NCBI RefSeq assembly: GCF_000319575.2
Contig: NC_021291.1
Span: 1,675,488 to 1,739,487 of the forward strand
Length of the DNA stretch: 64,000 nucleotides
Direction of reading: 5' to 3'
Source of the DNA: Spiribacter salinus M19-40
GTDB lineage: Bacteria; Pseudomonadota; Gammaproteobacteria; Nitrococcales; Nitrococcaceae
Part shown: piece by piece, positions 9,700-18,672 of the stretch
Position numbering within the stretch: position 1 is the stretch's first letter
Layout: each line of letters begins with the position of its first letter
The notes under the pieces: generated by a model
Database searches by the model: none
What the model was told of the DNA's origin: nothing
Seen by the model: only the letters and a program-made list of their open reading frames with translations
Made by a program: the position numbers and the translations under genes

Positions 9700-11019
9700 T
9701 TAGGCAAGCGGCTTGATGAACACCTTCGAGCCGCGAGCCAGGTTGTAGAAGGACTGGCGTGAGACGGGCAGGTCATCCACCGTCCCGGGCTCAAACCCCT
9801 GCTCCTGAAACCAGTGTGCCGTGCGGGTTGTGAGGACGCAGAGGGTCTGATGGCCCGCTGCCTGAGCCGTCTGCTCGAGGCGCTGCAGCAGCGTCGCGCC
9901 ACGATGCCCGCCGCGATAATCCGGATGGACCACCAGGCAGGCCAATTCCGCGACGCTGCTGTCCGGGATGGAATGCAAAGCCGCGCAACCAACGACCGTG
10001 CCCTCGCGATCCATCACCATGAAATCCTCGATCTGATTCTCGAGCCGTTCGCGAGTGCGCTCGACCAACGTGCCGTCGCGCTCGAGCGGCGCAATCAATG
10101 ACAGGATCCCGCCGATGTCATCCACCCGGGCGGTACGCAGTTGCTCGAATACCCGCGGCGCAACCAGCGTGCCGATGCCATCCCGGGTGAAGAGCTCACC
10201 CAGGATGGCCTCGTCCTCGCCGCGCGGCAGCAGGTGCGCCCGCGGCACACCACTGCGGCACGCCTCCACTGCCCGCTCAAGCTGATCAGCCACCGGCGGG
10301 CGCTCTGTCTCGACGCCCGCAAGCCAGGCCGTGGCCTCCTCAATGGTGAGCTCGGCGATAAGGGCTTTGTGGGTGTCCATTACCCCTTCGCCCTCGTGCA
10401 GCATAATGAGCTTGTCGGCCTGAAGCGCCCGGGCGACGGCAACCGCCACATCTTCAGCGTACAAATTGAACTGCTCACCGGTAGGAGAGACGCCGAGCGG
10501 ACTCACCTGAGCAATGGCGCCCTCATCCAATCGTGCCACGATGGCCTCAGCGTCTACCCGCCGAACCTCTCCGGTGTGCTGGTAGTCAACCCCGTCACGG
10601 ACACCCAACGGTCGGGCGGTGACAAAGTTGCCGGAGGCGAGCTGCAGGCGCAAACCGGCCATCGGGGAGTTGGCAAGGCCCATGGAGAACAGCGCCTCGA
10701 GCTCGAGGCGCACGCACCCCACCGCATCCTGGACGCAGCGCAGTGCCTCGCCATCGGTCACTCGCAGGCCGTTTACGTAGCGGATCTCTGCGCCACGCTC
10801 ATGGAGGCGCTGCTCGATCTGCGGACGGGCACCTGGCACAAGGACAAGGCGCACGCCAAGCCCACTCAACAGCGCCAGATCGTGGATCAGCCCAGCCCGC
10901 GTCTCACCAGAGAGCGCCTCGCCTCCGAAACTGACCACAAAGGTCTTGTCACGGTGCGCGTGAATGTAGGGGGTACTGTGCCGAAACCATTGCACGAGTC
11001 GGGTGAGTTCGTCGCTCAT
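9700..11019 (-). CDS. argA: N-acetylglutamate synthase ArgA
   Basis: A 439-residue enzyme for the first step of arginine synthesis. The N-terminal half is an amino-acid-kinase fold (FVVSFGGEAL; RLVLVPGARPQIEQRL) and the C-terminal half a GNAT acetyltransferase (VVGCAALH; CLVVHPDYRGGHRGATLL). This fusion matches classical E. coli-type ArgA. The start at 11019 (MSDELTRLVQWF) is chosen over an upstream TTG at 11043 that would overlap the preceding gene. The element at 10370-10379 reads MDTH in the kinase domain (GVMDTHKALIAEL). Feedback inhibition by arginine is expected for the family. Confidence 0.95.
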   Translation of the reverse strand: MSDELTRLVQWFRHSTPYIHAHRDKTFVVSFGGEALSGETRAGLIHDLALLSGLGVRLVLVPGARPQIEQRLHERGAEIRYVNGLRVTDGEALRCVQDAVGCVRLELEALFSMGLANSPMAGLRLQLASGNFVTARPLGVRDGVDYQHTGEVRRVDAEAIVARLDEGAIAQVSPLGVSPTGEQFNLYAEDVAVAVARALQADKLIMLHEGEGVMDTHKALIAELTIEEATAWLAGVETERPPVADQLERAVEACRSGVPRAHLLPRGEDEAILGELFTRDGIGTLVAPRVFEQLRTARVDDIGGILSLIAPLERDGTLVERTRERLENQIEDFMVMDREGTVVGCAALHSIPDSSVAELACLVVHPDYRGGHRGATLLQRLEQTAQAAGHQTLCVLTTRTAHWFQEQGFEPGTVDDLPVSRQSFYNLARGSKVFIKPLA

Positions 11020-11027
11020 CAGAAAGC

Positions 11028-11708
11028 CTACAGGTCGCCCCAACTACCGCCACGCCGGCGCCAGCGAATACGCGTGAGCCCGATGCCAAGCAACATGCCC
11101 GCGACGATCACGCCTGCACCGGCAATGAACCAGTCACGCCGGCCGCGATCGGTGATGCGCTCATTTTCTCGGCCGAGGTCCTGAACTTGGCGCTCCAAAT
11201 CAACAACTTCCTTACGCAGAGCCTGGTTCTCATCAGCGAGCTCCAGGCCCTCGCCGGCCTCCTGCAAACGCTGTCGCATGCGCGTGTTGACCTCATCGAG
11301 CTCAGCGCGCGTAGCGCGGAGTTCCTCAAGCCGGGTCTTGGCGTCATCAAGGGCCTCGCTCAGCTCGCGATTCTCCTGGCGGAGCGCCGCAGCTTCTTCA
11401 GTGGCCGCGGCCAATTGCTCCGCCGCACCGGGCTCTGATTGCAGGTAGACATTCCGCACCCACCCCTCATCGCCGAAAGCACGCACCCGCGTCCAGGTTT
11501 CGCTGCGCTCCAGGACTTCCAGCTCCGAACCGGAGCGCAGCAACCGGACAATCCGATAATCGTTCCCCTGGCCACTGCGCAACGTGATCTCAAGCTCATC
11601 CGTGACGTAGGCCGTGGTCTGCGCGGACGCGAGGTTTTGGACACCCACACTTCCGATCACCCCGGCCAATAAAACGGCCCCAACCGCGCCTGCTAAACGC
11701 TGCACCAA
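11028..11708 (-). CDS. SH3-domain envelope protein (TIGR04211/YgiM type)
   Basis: A 226-residue protein with a signal peptide (cut near ASAQT), a bacterial SH3 domain (about 35-95; LRSGQGNDYRIVRLL, WVRNVYL), a long coiled coil (about 98-190) and a C-terminal membrane helix (FIAGAGVIVAGMLLGIGL) with a basic tail. This architecture is that of TIGR04211 proteins such as YgiM, function unsettled. An element (11638-11647) lies in the signal peptide and is read VGVQ. It stops 8 bp before argA. Confidence 0.85.
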   Translation of the reverse strand: MVQRLAGAVGAVLLAGVIGSVGVQNLASAQTTAYVTDELEITLRSGQGNDYRIVRLLRSGSELEVLERSETWTRVRAFGDEGWVRNVYLQSEPGAAEQLAAATEEAAALRQENRELSEALDDAKTRLEELRATRAELDEVNTRMRQRLQEAGEGLELADENQALRKEVVDLERQVQDLGRENERITDRGRRDWFIAGAGVIVAGMLLGIGLTRIRWRRRGGSWGDL

Positions 11709-11845
11709 TGAACTCCCTGAATAACAACCACTTTCGCGCTATTTCGGCAGTCTAGCGGAAGCCCCTGATTGTGGACACCCACGTTTCGAAGAAACCGCAG
11801 TCCAAGGCAAACCGTGGGTGTCCAGTCTCTCAGGATTGCTGCAGA
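11709..11845. repeat. inverted pair of TGGGTGTCCA elements in a divergent promoter region
   Basis: The 137-bp gap between the divergent SH3 gene and lgt holds two elements facing each other. The arms TGGACACCCACG (11772-11783) and CGTGGGTGTCCA (11813-11824) are perfectly complementary over 12 bp with a 29-nt loop. No U-run follows on either strand, and divergent genes need no terminator here. The second arm ends 21 bp before the lgt start. Confidence 0.85.
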
Positions 11846-12640
11846 ATGCCGGCCATGTTGCGTTATCCGGACATTGACCCGATCGCTCTCTCACTCGGTC
11901 CACTGGATATTTACTGGTACGGGGTGATGTATGGCGTGGGCTTCGGGCTCGCCTGGTGGCTCGGCCGGTTGCGGGCACGGCGTGCCGATACGCCCATCGC
12001 TGCGGTGCAAATGGACGACCTTCTGCTCTATGGCGCCATCGGCGTCATTGTCGGCGGCCGGATGGGTTATGCGCTTTTCTACAGCGAGGGACAGCTACTC
12101 GCTGATCCGCTGTCGATCCTGCGCGTCTGGGAAGGGGGCATGGCATTCCATGGGGGTTTGTTGGGCGTCATTCTGGCCATGTGGCTCTACGCCAAACGCC
12201 ATCAAATCCGCCCGTTAGCGCTCGGCGACTTCATCGCCCCGCTGATCCCGCCAGGGCTTGCCGCCGGGCGGTTGGGCAACTTCATCAACGGTGAGCTCTG
12301 GGGTGCGCCCACACAACTGCCCTGGGGCATGGTCTTCCCGCCGCTGGGGCCAGAGCCGCGCCATCCCTCACAGCTCTATCAGCTGGCGCTGGAAGGCGTT
12401 GTCCTTTTTGTCGTGGTCTGGTGGTTTTCACGTCGGCCCCGGCCGGCGGGTGCCGTTACCGGGCTGTTCCTCACAGGCTATGGCGTAGCCCGCTTCCTGG
12501 TGGAGTTCGTACGTCTCCCAGACCCCCACATCGGCTACTTGGCGGGGGGCTGGCTCACCATGGGTCAGGCGCTCTCCGCCCCGATGATCATCGCGGGCGC
12601 CATCCTCATGACCTGGGCCCTGCGCCGACCGACAGCCTAA
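11846..12640 (+). CDS. lgt: prolipoprotein diacylglyceryl transferase
   Basis: A 264-residue inner-membrane enzyme attaching diacylglycerol to the lipobox cysteine of prolipoproteins. Seven or so membrane segments are visible. The Lgt signature [13 protein letters not shown] and the AFHGG motif are intact, and [12 protein letters not shown] near the C-terminus is typical. The start at 11846 has AGGA at 11832-11835; a second ATG at 11855 is the alternative. It is followed by thyA, the usual lgt-thyA pair of gammaproteobacteria. Confidence 0.97.
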   Translation: MPAMLRYPDIDPIALSLGPLDIYWYGVMYGVGFGLAWWLGRLRARRADTPIAAVQMDDLLLYGAIGVIVGGRMGYALFYSEGQLLADPLSILRVWEGGMAFHGGLLGVILAMWLYAKRHQIRPLALGDFIAPLIPPGLAAGRLGNFINGELWGAPTQLPWGMVFPPLGPEPRHPSQLYQLALEGVVLFVVVWWFSRRPRPAGAVTGLFLTGYGVARFLVEFVRLPDPHIGYLAGGWLTMGQALSAPMIIAGAILMTWALRRPTA

Positions 12641-12777
12641 CGCGACAACCGAGCCAGACCAGCGCCAGTACAGGACACCCACCAACAGATCGGATAGGAT
12701 TCGTGGGTGTCCAGTATTGGGCATCCATGTTTCTTTCAAAACTGACCAATCATCGACTTCAGGAACCCGACGCGACC
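12641..12777. repeat. inverted element pair (one copy degenerate) between lgt and thyA
   Basis: The 137-bp gap holds AGGACACCCAC (12672-12682, first base differs from the core) and an exact TGGGTGTCCA copy (12704-12713). GGACACCCAC and GTGGGTGTCC form a perfect 10-bp stem around a 20-nt loop. It follows the lgt stop but no U-run follows, so it is at best a weak terminator or an RNA stem in the lgt-thyA transcript. Confidence 0.75.
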
Positions 12778-13572
12778 ATGCGCCAGTATCTCGAGCTTCT
12801 GCAGCATGTCCGCCATCACGGCGTAGAGAAATCCGACCGCACCGGCACCGGCACGCTTTCGACCTTTGGCTGGCAGATGCGTTTTGATCTGGCCGAGGGC
12901 TTCCCGGTGGTAACCACCAAGAAGCTGCATCTACGCTCGATCATTCACGAGCTGCTTTGGTTCCTCGCTGGCGATAGCAACATCCGTTATCTCAAGGACA
13001 ACGGCGTGCGCATCTGGGACGAATGGGCCGATGAGAACGGCGATCTCGGACCCATTTACGGGGTGCAATGGCGCTCATGGCCCACACCCAACGGCGGTCA
13101 TATCGATCAGATCAGCCAGGTGCTTGAGCAGATCCGTACTCGACCAGATTCTCGGCGGCACATCGTGACCGCCTGGAATCCGGCGGACATCGACCGCATG
13201 GGCTTGCCGCCCTGCCATGTGATGTTTCAGTTCTACGTGGCCGACGGAAAACTCTCCTGCCAGCTCTATCAGCGTAGCGCCGATATTTTCCTGGGTGTCC
13301 CGTTTAACATCGCCTCCTATGCATTGCTGACGCATATGGTCGCGCAAGTCACTGGCCTTGCACCCGGGCACTTCATCCACACGCTCGGCGATGCGCATCT
13401 GTACCTCAACCATCTCGAGCAGGCGGACACCCAACTCGCGCGCGAGCCACTGGCCTTGCCCGAGCTCTCCCTCAATCCAGCGGTGGACGACCTGTTCGCC
13501 TTCCGGTTTGAGGACATTACCCTGACCGGGTATGAGGCCCATCCGCACATCGCCGCCCCCGTGGCGGTCTGA
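12778..13572 (+). CDS. thyA: thymidylate synthase ThyA
   Basis: A 264-residue enzyme methylating dUMP with 5,10-methylene-THF, exactly the E. coli length. The catalytic cysteine is Cys146 in [24 protein letters not shown] and the dUMP-binding [13 protein letters not shown] follow the family. The frame runs on upstream, but the start at 12778 ([11 protein letters not shown]) matches family N-termini and has AGGA at 12761-12764. In LGVPFN the sequence is one base off the element (TGGGTGTCCC, 13292-13301), where the protein is constrained. folA follows after 21 bp. Confidence 0.97.
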   Translation: MRQYLELLQHVRHHGVEKSDRTGTGTLSTFGWQMRFDLAEGFPVVTTKKLHLRSIIHELLWFLAGDSNIRYLKDNGVRIWDEWADENGDLGPIYGVQWRSWPTPNGGHIDQISQVLEQIRTRPDSRRHIVTAWNPADIDRMGLPPCHVMFQFYVADGKLSCQLYQRSADIFLGVPFNIASYALLTHMVAQVTGLAPGHFIHTLGDAHLYLNHLEQADTQLAREPLALPELSLNPAVDDLFAFRFEDITLTGYEAHPHIAAPVAV

Positions 13573-13593
13573 ACTCTAGGCAAAGGAGCGGTT

Positions 13594-14106
13594 ATGGACA
13601 CCCACAAACCCCGCATCACCTTCGTGGTGGCGATGGCGGATAACCGAGTGATCGGGCGGGATAACGATTTGCCGTGGCGGCTACCGGATGACATGCGCCA
13701 TTTCGTGGCGCTCACTCGGGGCAAGCCTATTGTGATGGGTCGCAAGAATTACGCGTCGATCGGCCGGCCCTTGCCGAAGCGGCTCAACATTGTGATGACG
13801 CGGGATCCGAACTGGCAGGCCGAGGGCTGCGAGGTGGTGCACAGCGCGGAGGCCGCGCTGGCGGCGGCCGGCGATGCTGAAGAGATTGCCATTATTGGCG
13901 GGGCGGATATCTACCGGGCGTTCTTACCCATGGCGGATCGCATCGAGCTCACCCGCGTGCGCACGGAAATCGCCGGCGATACGTTTTTTCCGGTTTTCGA
14001 GGGACCCGCGTGGCGCTGCACGCAGACAACCCATCACCCGGCGGACGCCGAGCATGCCTATGCCATGGATTTTGAGACCTGGGAGCGCCAGCCAAGCGCT
14101 AACTAG
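13594..14106 (+). CDS. folA: dihydrofolate reductase
   Basis: A 170-residue DHFR regenerating THF from the DHF made by ThyA, its upstream neighbour. [24 protein letters not shown] (in two parts: the Trp-loop and the catalytic Asp helix), [15 protein letters not shown] and [14 protein letters not shown] are the standard motifs. AGGAG lies 7-8 nt before the ATG. The element (13595-13604) overlaps the start codon itself, giving the N-terminus MDTHK. The stop overlaps the convergent rho stop at CTAG. Confidence 0.96.
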   Translation: MDTHKPRITFVVAMADNRVIGRDNDLPWRLPDDMRHFVALTRGKPIVMGRKNYASIGRPLPKRLNIVMTRDPNWQAEGCEVVHSAEAALAAAGDAEEIAIIGGADIYRAFLPMADRIELTRVRTEIAGDTFFPVFEGPAWRCTQTTHHPADAEHAYAMDFETWERQPSAN

Positions 14107-15359
14107 CGCTTCATCGCCTGGAAGAACTCGTTGTTCGTCTTCGTATCCTTGAGCTTGTCGAGCAAGAACTCGATGGCCGCCAGTTCGTCCATTGGATGCA
14201 ACAGCTTGCGCAGGATCCAGACTTTCTGGAGCTCATCCGGCGTCATCAATAGCTCCTCCCGGCGCGTGCCCGAGCGATTGATGTTCATGGCGGGATAGAT
14301 CCGCTTCTCCGCCACCCGGCGATCGAGATGGACCTCCATGTTGCCGGTGCCCTTGAACTCCTCGTAGATCACGTCATCCATCCGCGAGCCAGTCTCGACC
14401 AGCGACGTCGCAATGATCGTGAGGCTGCCGCCTTCCTCGATGTTCCGCGCGGCGCCAAAGAAGCGCTTCGGCCGATGCAGGGCATTGGCGTCCACACCGC
14501 CGGTGAGCACCTTGCCGGAGCTCGGCACAACGGTGTTGTAGGCCCGCGCGAGCCGGGTGATCGAGTCGAGCATGATCACGACGTCGCGCTTGTGCTCCAC
14601 CAGCCGTTTGGCCTTTTCGATCACCATCTCGGCCACCTGGACATGGCGGTTGGCCGGCTCATCGAAGGTGGATGAAACCACCTCGCCGCGCACCGTTCGC
14701 TCCATCTCCGTGACCTCCTCCGGGCGCTCGTCGATGAGCAGCACGATGACGTAGGTCTCGGGGTTATTGGCGGTAATGGACTGGGCAATGTTCTGCAGCA
14801 GCATCGTCTTACCGGCTTTGGGTGGCGAGACGATCAGCGCGCGCTGGCCTTTGCCGATGGGGGCGGAGAGATCGATCACCCGGGCGGTGAGATCCTCGGT
14901 GGAGCCGTTACCGCGTTCCAGCGTCAGCCGCTCTTTCGGGAATAGCGGCGTGAGGTTCTCGAAAAGGACCTTGTGCTTGGCCGCTTCCGGTGCCTCGTAG
15001 TTGATCTCATCCACCTTGAGCAGGGCGAAGTAGCGCTCGCTCTCTTTGGGTGGCCGAATCTTGCCAGAGATCGTATCACCCGTGCGCAGGCTGAAGCGGC
15101 GGATCTGACTGGGCGAGACGTAGATGTCGTCGGGCCCGGCCATGTAGGAGCTGGTCGCTGAGCGCAGAAAGCCAAAGCCATCCTGCAGGATCTCGAGAAC
15201 GCCATCGCCCCAGATGTCCTCGCCTTTTTTGGCGTGGGCCTTGAGTAGCGCAAAGATCACATCCTGCTTGCGCGAGCGGGCCATGTTCTCGATACCGAGG
15301 GACTGCGCGAGCTCGACAAGCTCGGCGGCGGGTTTTTGCTTGAGTTCGGTGAGGTTCAT
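14103..15359 (-). CDS. rho: transcription termination factor Rho
   Basis: A 418-residue hexameric RNA helicase, one residue shorter than E. coli Rho. It has the N-terminal helical domain ([19 protein letters not shown]), the RNA-binding cold-shock-like domain (DGFGFLRS), Walker [13 protein letters not shown] and Walker [17 protein letters not shown]. trxA lies 72 bp upstream, the usual trxA-rho order. No element copies occur in this gene. Confidence 0.98.
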   Translation of the reverse strand: MNLTELKQKPAAELVELAQSLGIENMARSRKQDVIFALLKAHAKKGEDIWGDGVLEILQDGFGFLRSATSSYMAGPDDIYVSPSQIRRFSLRTGDTISGKIRPPKESERYFALLKVDEINYEAPEAAKHKVLFENLTPLFPKERLTLERGNGSTEDLTARVIDLSAPIGKGQRALIVSPPKAGKTMLLQNIAQSITANNPETYVIVLLIDERPEEVTEMERTVRGEVVSSTFDEPANRHVQVAEMVIEKAKRLVEHKRDVVIMLDSITRLARAYNTVVPSSGKVLTGGVDANALHRPKRFFGAARNIEEGGSLTIIATSLVETGSRMDDVIYEEFKGTGNMEVHLDRRVAEKRIYPAMNINRSGTRREELLMTPDELQKVWILRKLLHPMDELAAIEFLLDKLKDTKTNNEFFQAMKR

Positions 15360-15431
15360 TATCGCTTTTGGGCCGCCCGACGAGACGGCCTTGACTCTGG
15401 TGGGATAGGGGAATGCCCCGGGATGGTTTTT

Positions 15432-15758
15432 CTACAGGTTACTGTCGAGGAACGCAGACAACTGCGCCTTGGACAGGGCACCAACTTTGGTGGCCTCAAC
15501 GCTGCCGTTCTTGAACAGCATGAGCGTGGGAATTCCACGAATGCCAAACTTGGGCGGCGTTTCGGGATTCTCGTCAATATTCAGCTTGGCGATCTTGAGC
15601 TGACCTTCATAGCTGCCGGCCACCTCTTCGAGGATCGGCGCAATCATTTTGCAAGGCCCGCACCACTCGGCCCAATAGTCCACCAGGACGGGCTGATCGG
15701 CATTGAGTACTTCTGAATCGAAATCGGCGTCGGAGACGTGGACGATATTGTCGCTCAC
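15432..15758 (-). CDS. trxA: thioredoxin
   Basis: A 109-residue thioredoxin with WCGPC (Cys33, Cys36) and the cis-proline loop [11 protein letters not shown]. The start is GTG at 15758, chosen because GGAGG stands 8 nt before it and the product [13 protein letters not shown] has the family start; a longer upstream reading has no support. It reduces Tpx, among others, in the cytoplasm. Confidence 0.97.
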   Translation of the reverse strand: MSDNIVHVSDADFDSEVLNADQPVLVDYWAEWCGPCKMIAPILEEVAGSYEGQLKIAKLNIDENPETPPKFGIRGIPTLMLFKNGSVEATKVGALSKAQLSAFLDSNL

Positions 15759-15989
15759 GAAGAAAACCTCCAGGAAACGTGCATGTTGATTAATCGAAAT
15801 TGATGGGTTGCGCTGATCGGCCGCGCAGCCTGAACTTGAAATGGGGCTAACTGGGGGATGCGCCCTTTCGGGCACGATGGGCGGAGAGTAGCCCTCGGCT
15901 TTGAGCATGTCAACTGAATCCGATGACCGGTATATTACGGCTTTTCATTAAAAGGCCGAAGGGCCGCTGGCGGGAAGATTGCACACATC
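15759..15989. promoter_or_regulatory. divergent trxA / cysQ intergenic region
   Basis: This 231-bp gap should hold the promoters of trxA-rho (minus) and cysQ (plus). Visible are a short GCCC-TTTC-GGGC hairpin near 15861-15873, a TATATT box at 15931-15936 that could be a plus-strand -10, and a near-palindrome CGGCTTTT...AAAAGGCCG around 15938-15960. There is no element copy and no open frame worth calling. Confidence 0.4.
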
Positions 15990-16820
15990 ATGGACGAAAC
16001 GCTGGACACACTCGCTGAAGCAGCCGTCAAAATAGCCGAAGCGGCCGGTCGCGAGATTCTCTCCATCTACGCCGCGGATTTTGATGTTGAAACGAAAGCT
16101 GACGACTCGCCATTGACCGCAGCAGATCGTGCCGCGCACACACGCATCAACGACGCGCTGACATCAAAAACCCCCGACATCCCGGTTATATCCGAAGAAG
16201 GCGGCATCCCCGATGCCGACATCCGGCGCCAGTGGACGCGCTACTGGTTGGTCGATCCCCTCGATGGCACCCGCGAATTCGTCAAACGCAATGGCGAATT
16301 CACCGTCAACATCGCCCTGATCGACCATGGCCGCCCCGTGATTGGCGTTGTCCACGCGCCGGTGCTCTCGCGCACGTATGTGGGTGTCCAGTCTTTGCAA
16401 AGCGCGAGGGCCGAGCGGCGGGATACCAACGGAACCACGCCGCTGGCGACGCGGGCGGTCCCTGACGGTGCTCCCATGACGCTGGTGGTGAGCCGCTCCC
16501 ATCGCAGCCCCGCCGTGGATGCCCTGGTCGAGCGCCTCCCCGACTACGAAACGACCTCCATGGGCAGTTCGCTCAAGTTCTGTCTGGTGGCTGAGGGCAG
16601 CGCAGACGCGTATCCGCGTTTCGGGCCGACATCGGAATGGGATAGTGGCGCGGCGCAGTGCATCGTCGAAGCGGCGGGTGGCGCCGTTATCCGCACCGAT
16701 GGCTCACCGCTTCGCTACAACACCAAGGCCTCCACGCTGAACCCGGATTTTCTCGCCCTGGGTGATCCGAACTGGCCTTGGGCCGAGCATCTCGCCGGGT
16801 TTCCCCTCGAAGAGCGCTGA
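15990..16820 (+). CDS. cysQ: 3'(2'),5'-bisphosphate nucleotidase CysQ
   Basis: A 276-residue Mg-dependent phosphatase of the inositol monophosphatase fold that removes the 3'-phosphate of PAP made during sulfate assimilation. Metal-site motifs are VISEEGG, VDPLDGTREF and the C-terminal EWDSGAAQCIVEAAGG. The element at 16381-16390 gives VGVQ in a surface segment (TYVGVQSLQSARAE). It converges on phaC with a 26-bp gap. Confidence 0.94.
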   Translation: MDETLDTLAEAAVKIAEAAGREILSIYAADFDVETKADDSPLTAADRAAHTRINDALTSKTPDIPVISEEGGIPDADIRRQWTRYWLVDPLDGTREFVKRNGEFTVNIALIDHGRPVIGVVHAPVLSRTYVGVQSLQSARAERRDTNGTTPLATRAVPDGAPMTLVVSRSHRSPAVDALVERLPDYETTSMGSSLKFCLVAEGSADAYPRFGPTSEWDSGAAQCIVEAAGGAVIRTDGSPLRYNTKASTLNPDFLALGDPNWPWAEHLAGFPLEER

Positions 16821-16846
16821 GGCTCGGCTGGCGGCCAAAAACCGCT

Positions 16847-18598
16847 TCACTTCATCAGGACATACTCCCCGGGCGCATCGGCGGTCGGGACATACCCAGC
16901 CTCGGGCGCTCCCATCGCTGGCGGTGCGACGGGCTCGCTCGAGCGATCGGCGAGCCACTGTTGCCAGGCTGGCCACCAGGAACCTTCGTGGGTGTCCAGT
17001 TCCTGCTCAAAGCGCTCCGCGGGATAGGCGGTGCCCAGTGGCTCGAAGTCGGCGATCTGGTAGTGGCGACGTGGGTGTCCAGGCTCGCTGACGATGCCGG
17101 CGTTGTGGCCGCCTCGGGTCAGCAGGAAGGTCACTGGCGTGCGGGCGAGGCGCACGATTTTGTAGACCGACCGCCACGGCGCGATATGGTCTTTCTGGGT
17201 GGCCACCGAAAAAATCGGTGCATTGATGTCGCCGACGGCGACGGGGTGGCCATCGATAACGTAGCGCCCCTCCACCAGATCGTTGTGCAGGAACAGATCA
17301 CGCAGGTACTCGCTGTGCATGCGGTACGGCAGGCGGGTGGCATCCGCGTTCCAGGCCATTAAATCGAACAGGCCCTCGCGCTCGCCCATCAGGTAGTGGC
17401 GTACAAGCCGTGACCAGACAAGATCCTGAGAGCGCAGGAGCTGGAACGCGCCGGCCATCTCGTCACGCCCCAGATAGCCCCGCGCCCACATGACATCTTC
17501 CAGGAAGGAGACCTGCGACTCGTCAATAAACAGGTCCAGTTCACCCGGCTCGGTGAAATCCGTCTGCGCGGCAAGCATTGAGATCGTGGCAAAACTGTCA
17601 TCGCCCTCTCGGGCCATGGCCGCTGCCGCCAGCGTCAGCAGCGTCCCGCCCAGGCAATAGCCCACGCCGTGGACCTTCTGATCAGGCACGATGGTTTTCA
17701 CCGCGCTCAGCGCGTCATTGACACCCAGGCGCCGGTAATCGGCCATGCCGCGCTCCCGATCCGCTGGCCCCGGGTTTTTCCACGACACCATGAACACGGT
17801 GTGGCCCTGGCCCACGAGGTACTCGACCAGGGACCGGCCCGGACGCAGATCAAGGATGTAGTACTTCATGATCCACGCCGGAACAATCAGCACCGGTTCC
17901 GGGTGCACTGTCTCAGTCGTGGGGGAGTACTGGATGAGTTCCATTAGTGCATTGCGGTGGACGACCTTGCCGGGCGTGAGCGCCAGGTCTTCACCGACCT
18001 GAAAGGCCTCACTGCCTTTTTCGGGATGACCACCGACTTCGCGCTCAAGATCCTCGACCGCGTTCGATGCCCCACGAACCAGGTTCCAACCATTCTCCTG
18101 CAAGGTGCGCTCGAGGACTTCGGGGTTCGTGGGCAGAAAGTTCGATGGCGAGAACACATCCAGCATTTGCCGGACGCTGAAGTTCACGACCTCTTCATGA
18201 TGCGGATCAACGCCGGGTACGCCGGTCGTCGCCACATGCCACCACTGCTGCTGGAGCAAAAAGCCCTGATGGATGAGCGAAAAGGGCCACTGCTGCCAGG
18301 CCGCTGCGTCAAACCGCTGGTCATCGGCGAGGGGTTCGATGCAGCGGCCCTGGTCGTCACCACTCAGGCAATGCCCGGCGTAACCCGCCAGCCGCAGACT
18401 TTTGCGCATCGCCTTCTCGGCCAGGGCCGTCTGGCGACCCGGATTGGTGGCCAAATGCGCTGCCCAGTCGAAAAACGCCAGCTGCAGCGCGGTGGGTGAC
18501 ATCCCGCCCGTCAGCCGACCCATGCCGGCGTGGAGCAGCCGGTCAAACGGTGTGTCCTCGCTGACCTGCTCTGCGAATGCGTGCTGGACGCGCGTCAT
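16847..18598 (-). CDS. phaC: class I poly(3-hydroxyalkanoate) synthase
   Basis: A 583-residue polymerase of hydroxyacyl-CoA into PHA storage granules. The lipase-like box GYCLGG carries the catalytic Cys315; the other triad members are the Asp in TQKDHIAPW and the His in RGGHNAGIV. Length fits class I (one subunit, C3-C5 substrates). GGAGG precedes the ATG. No phaA, phaB or phasin gene is adjacent. Two elements lie near the C-terminus: 16989-16998 as LDTH and 17072-17081 in the rare third frame as PGHP. Confidence 0.95.
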   Translation of the reverse strand: MTRVQHAFAEQVSEDTPFDRLLHAGMGRLTGGMSPTALQLAFFDWAAHLATNPGRQTALAEKAMRKSLRLAGYAGHCLSGDDQGRCIEPLADDQRFDAAAWQQWPFSLIHQGFLLQQQWWHVATTGVPGVDPHHEEVVNFSVRQMLDVFSPSNFLPTNPEVLERTLQENGWNLVRGASNAVEDLEREVGGHPEKGSEAFQVGEDLALTPGKVVHRNALMELIQYSPTTETVHPEPVLIVPAWIMKYYILDLRPGRSLVEYLVGQGHTVFMVSWKNPGPADRERGMADYRRLGVNDALSAVKTIVPDQKVHGVGYCLGGTLLTLAAAAMAREGDDSFATISMLAAQTDFTEPGELDLFIDESQVSFLEDVMWARGYLGRDEMAGAFQLLRSQDLVWSRLVRHYLMGEREGLFDLMAWNADATRLPYRMHSEYLRDLFLHNDLVEGRYVIDGHPVAVGDINAPIFSVATQKDHIAPWRSVYKIVRLARTPVTFLLTRGGHNAGIVSEPGHPRRHYQIADFEPLGTAYPAERFEQELDTHEGSWWPAWQQWLADRSSEPVAPPAMGAPEAGYVPTADAPGEYVLMK

Positions 18599-18672
18599 AT
18601 GGCCTCCTGGAAAGTGGGTGTCCTGTCTTGTCGGATGGTGTCATCCGGCACAGGTTCCAGAGACGGTGCGCG

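Noticed and set aside
12421..13572. Extended thyA frame from inside lgt
   Set aside because: The extra 119 residues have no family match; 12778 gives a 264-residue protein equal to E. coli ThyA.
14103..15359. Antisense frames over rho, polA and the atp genes
   Set aside because: Long antisense frames are expected in GC-rich DNA and are low-complexity in Arg, Ala and Pro.
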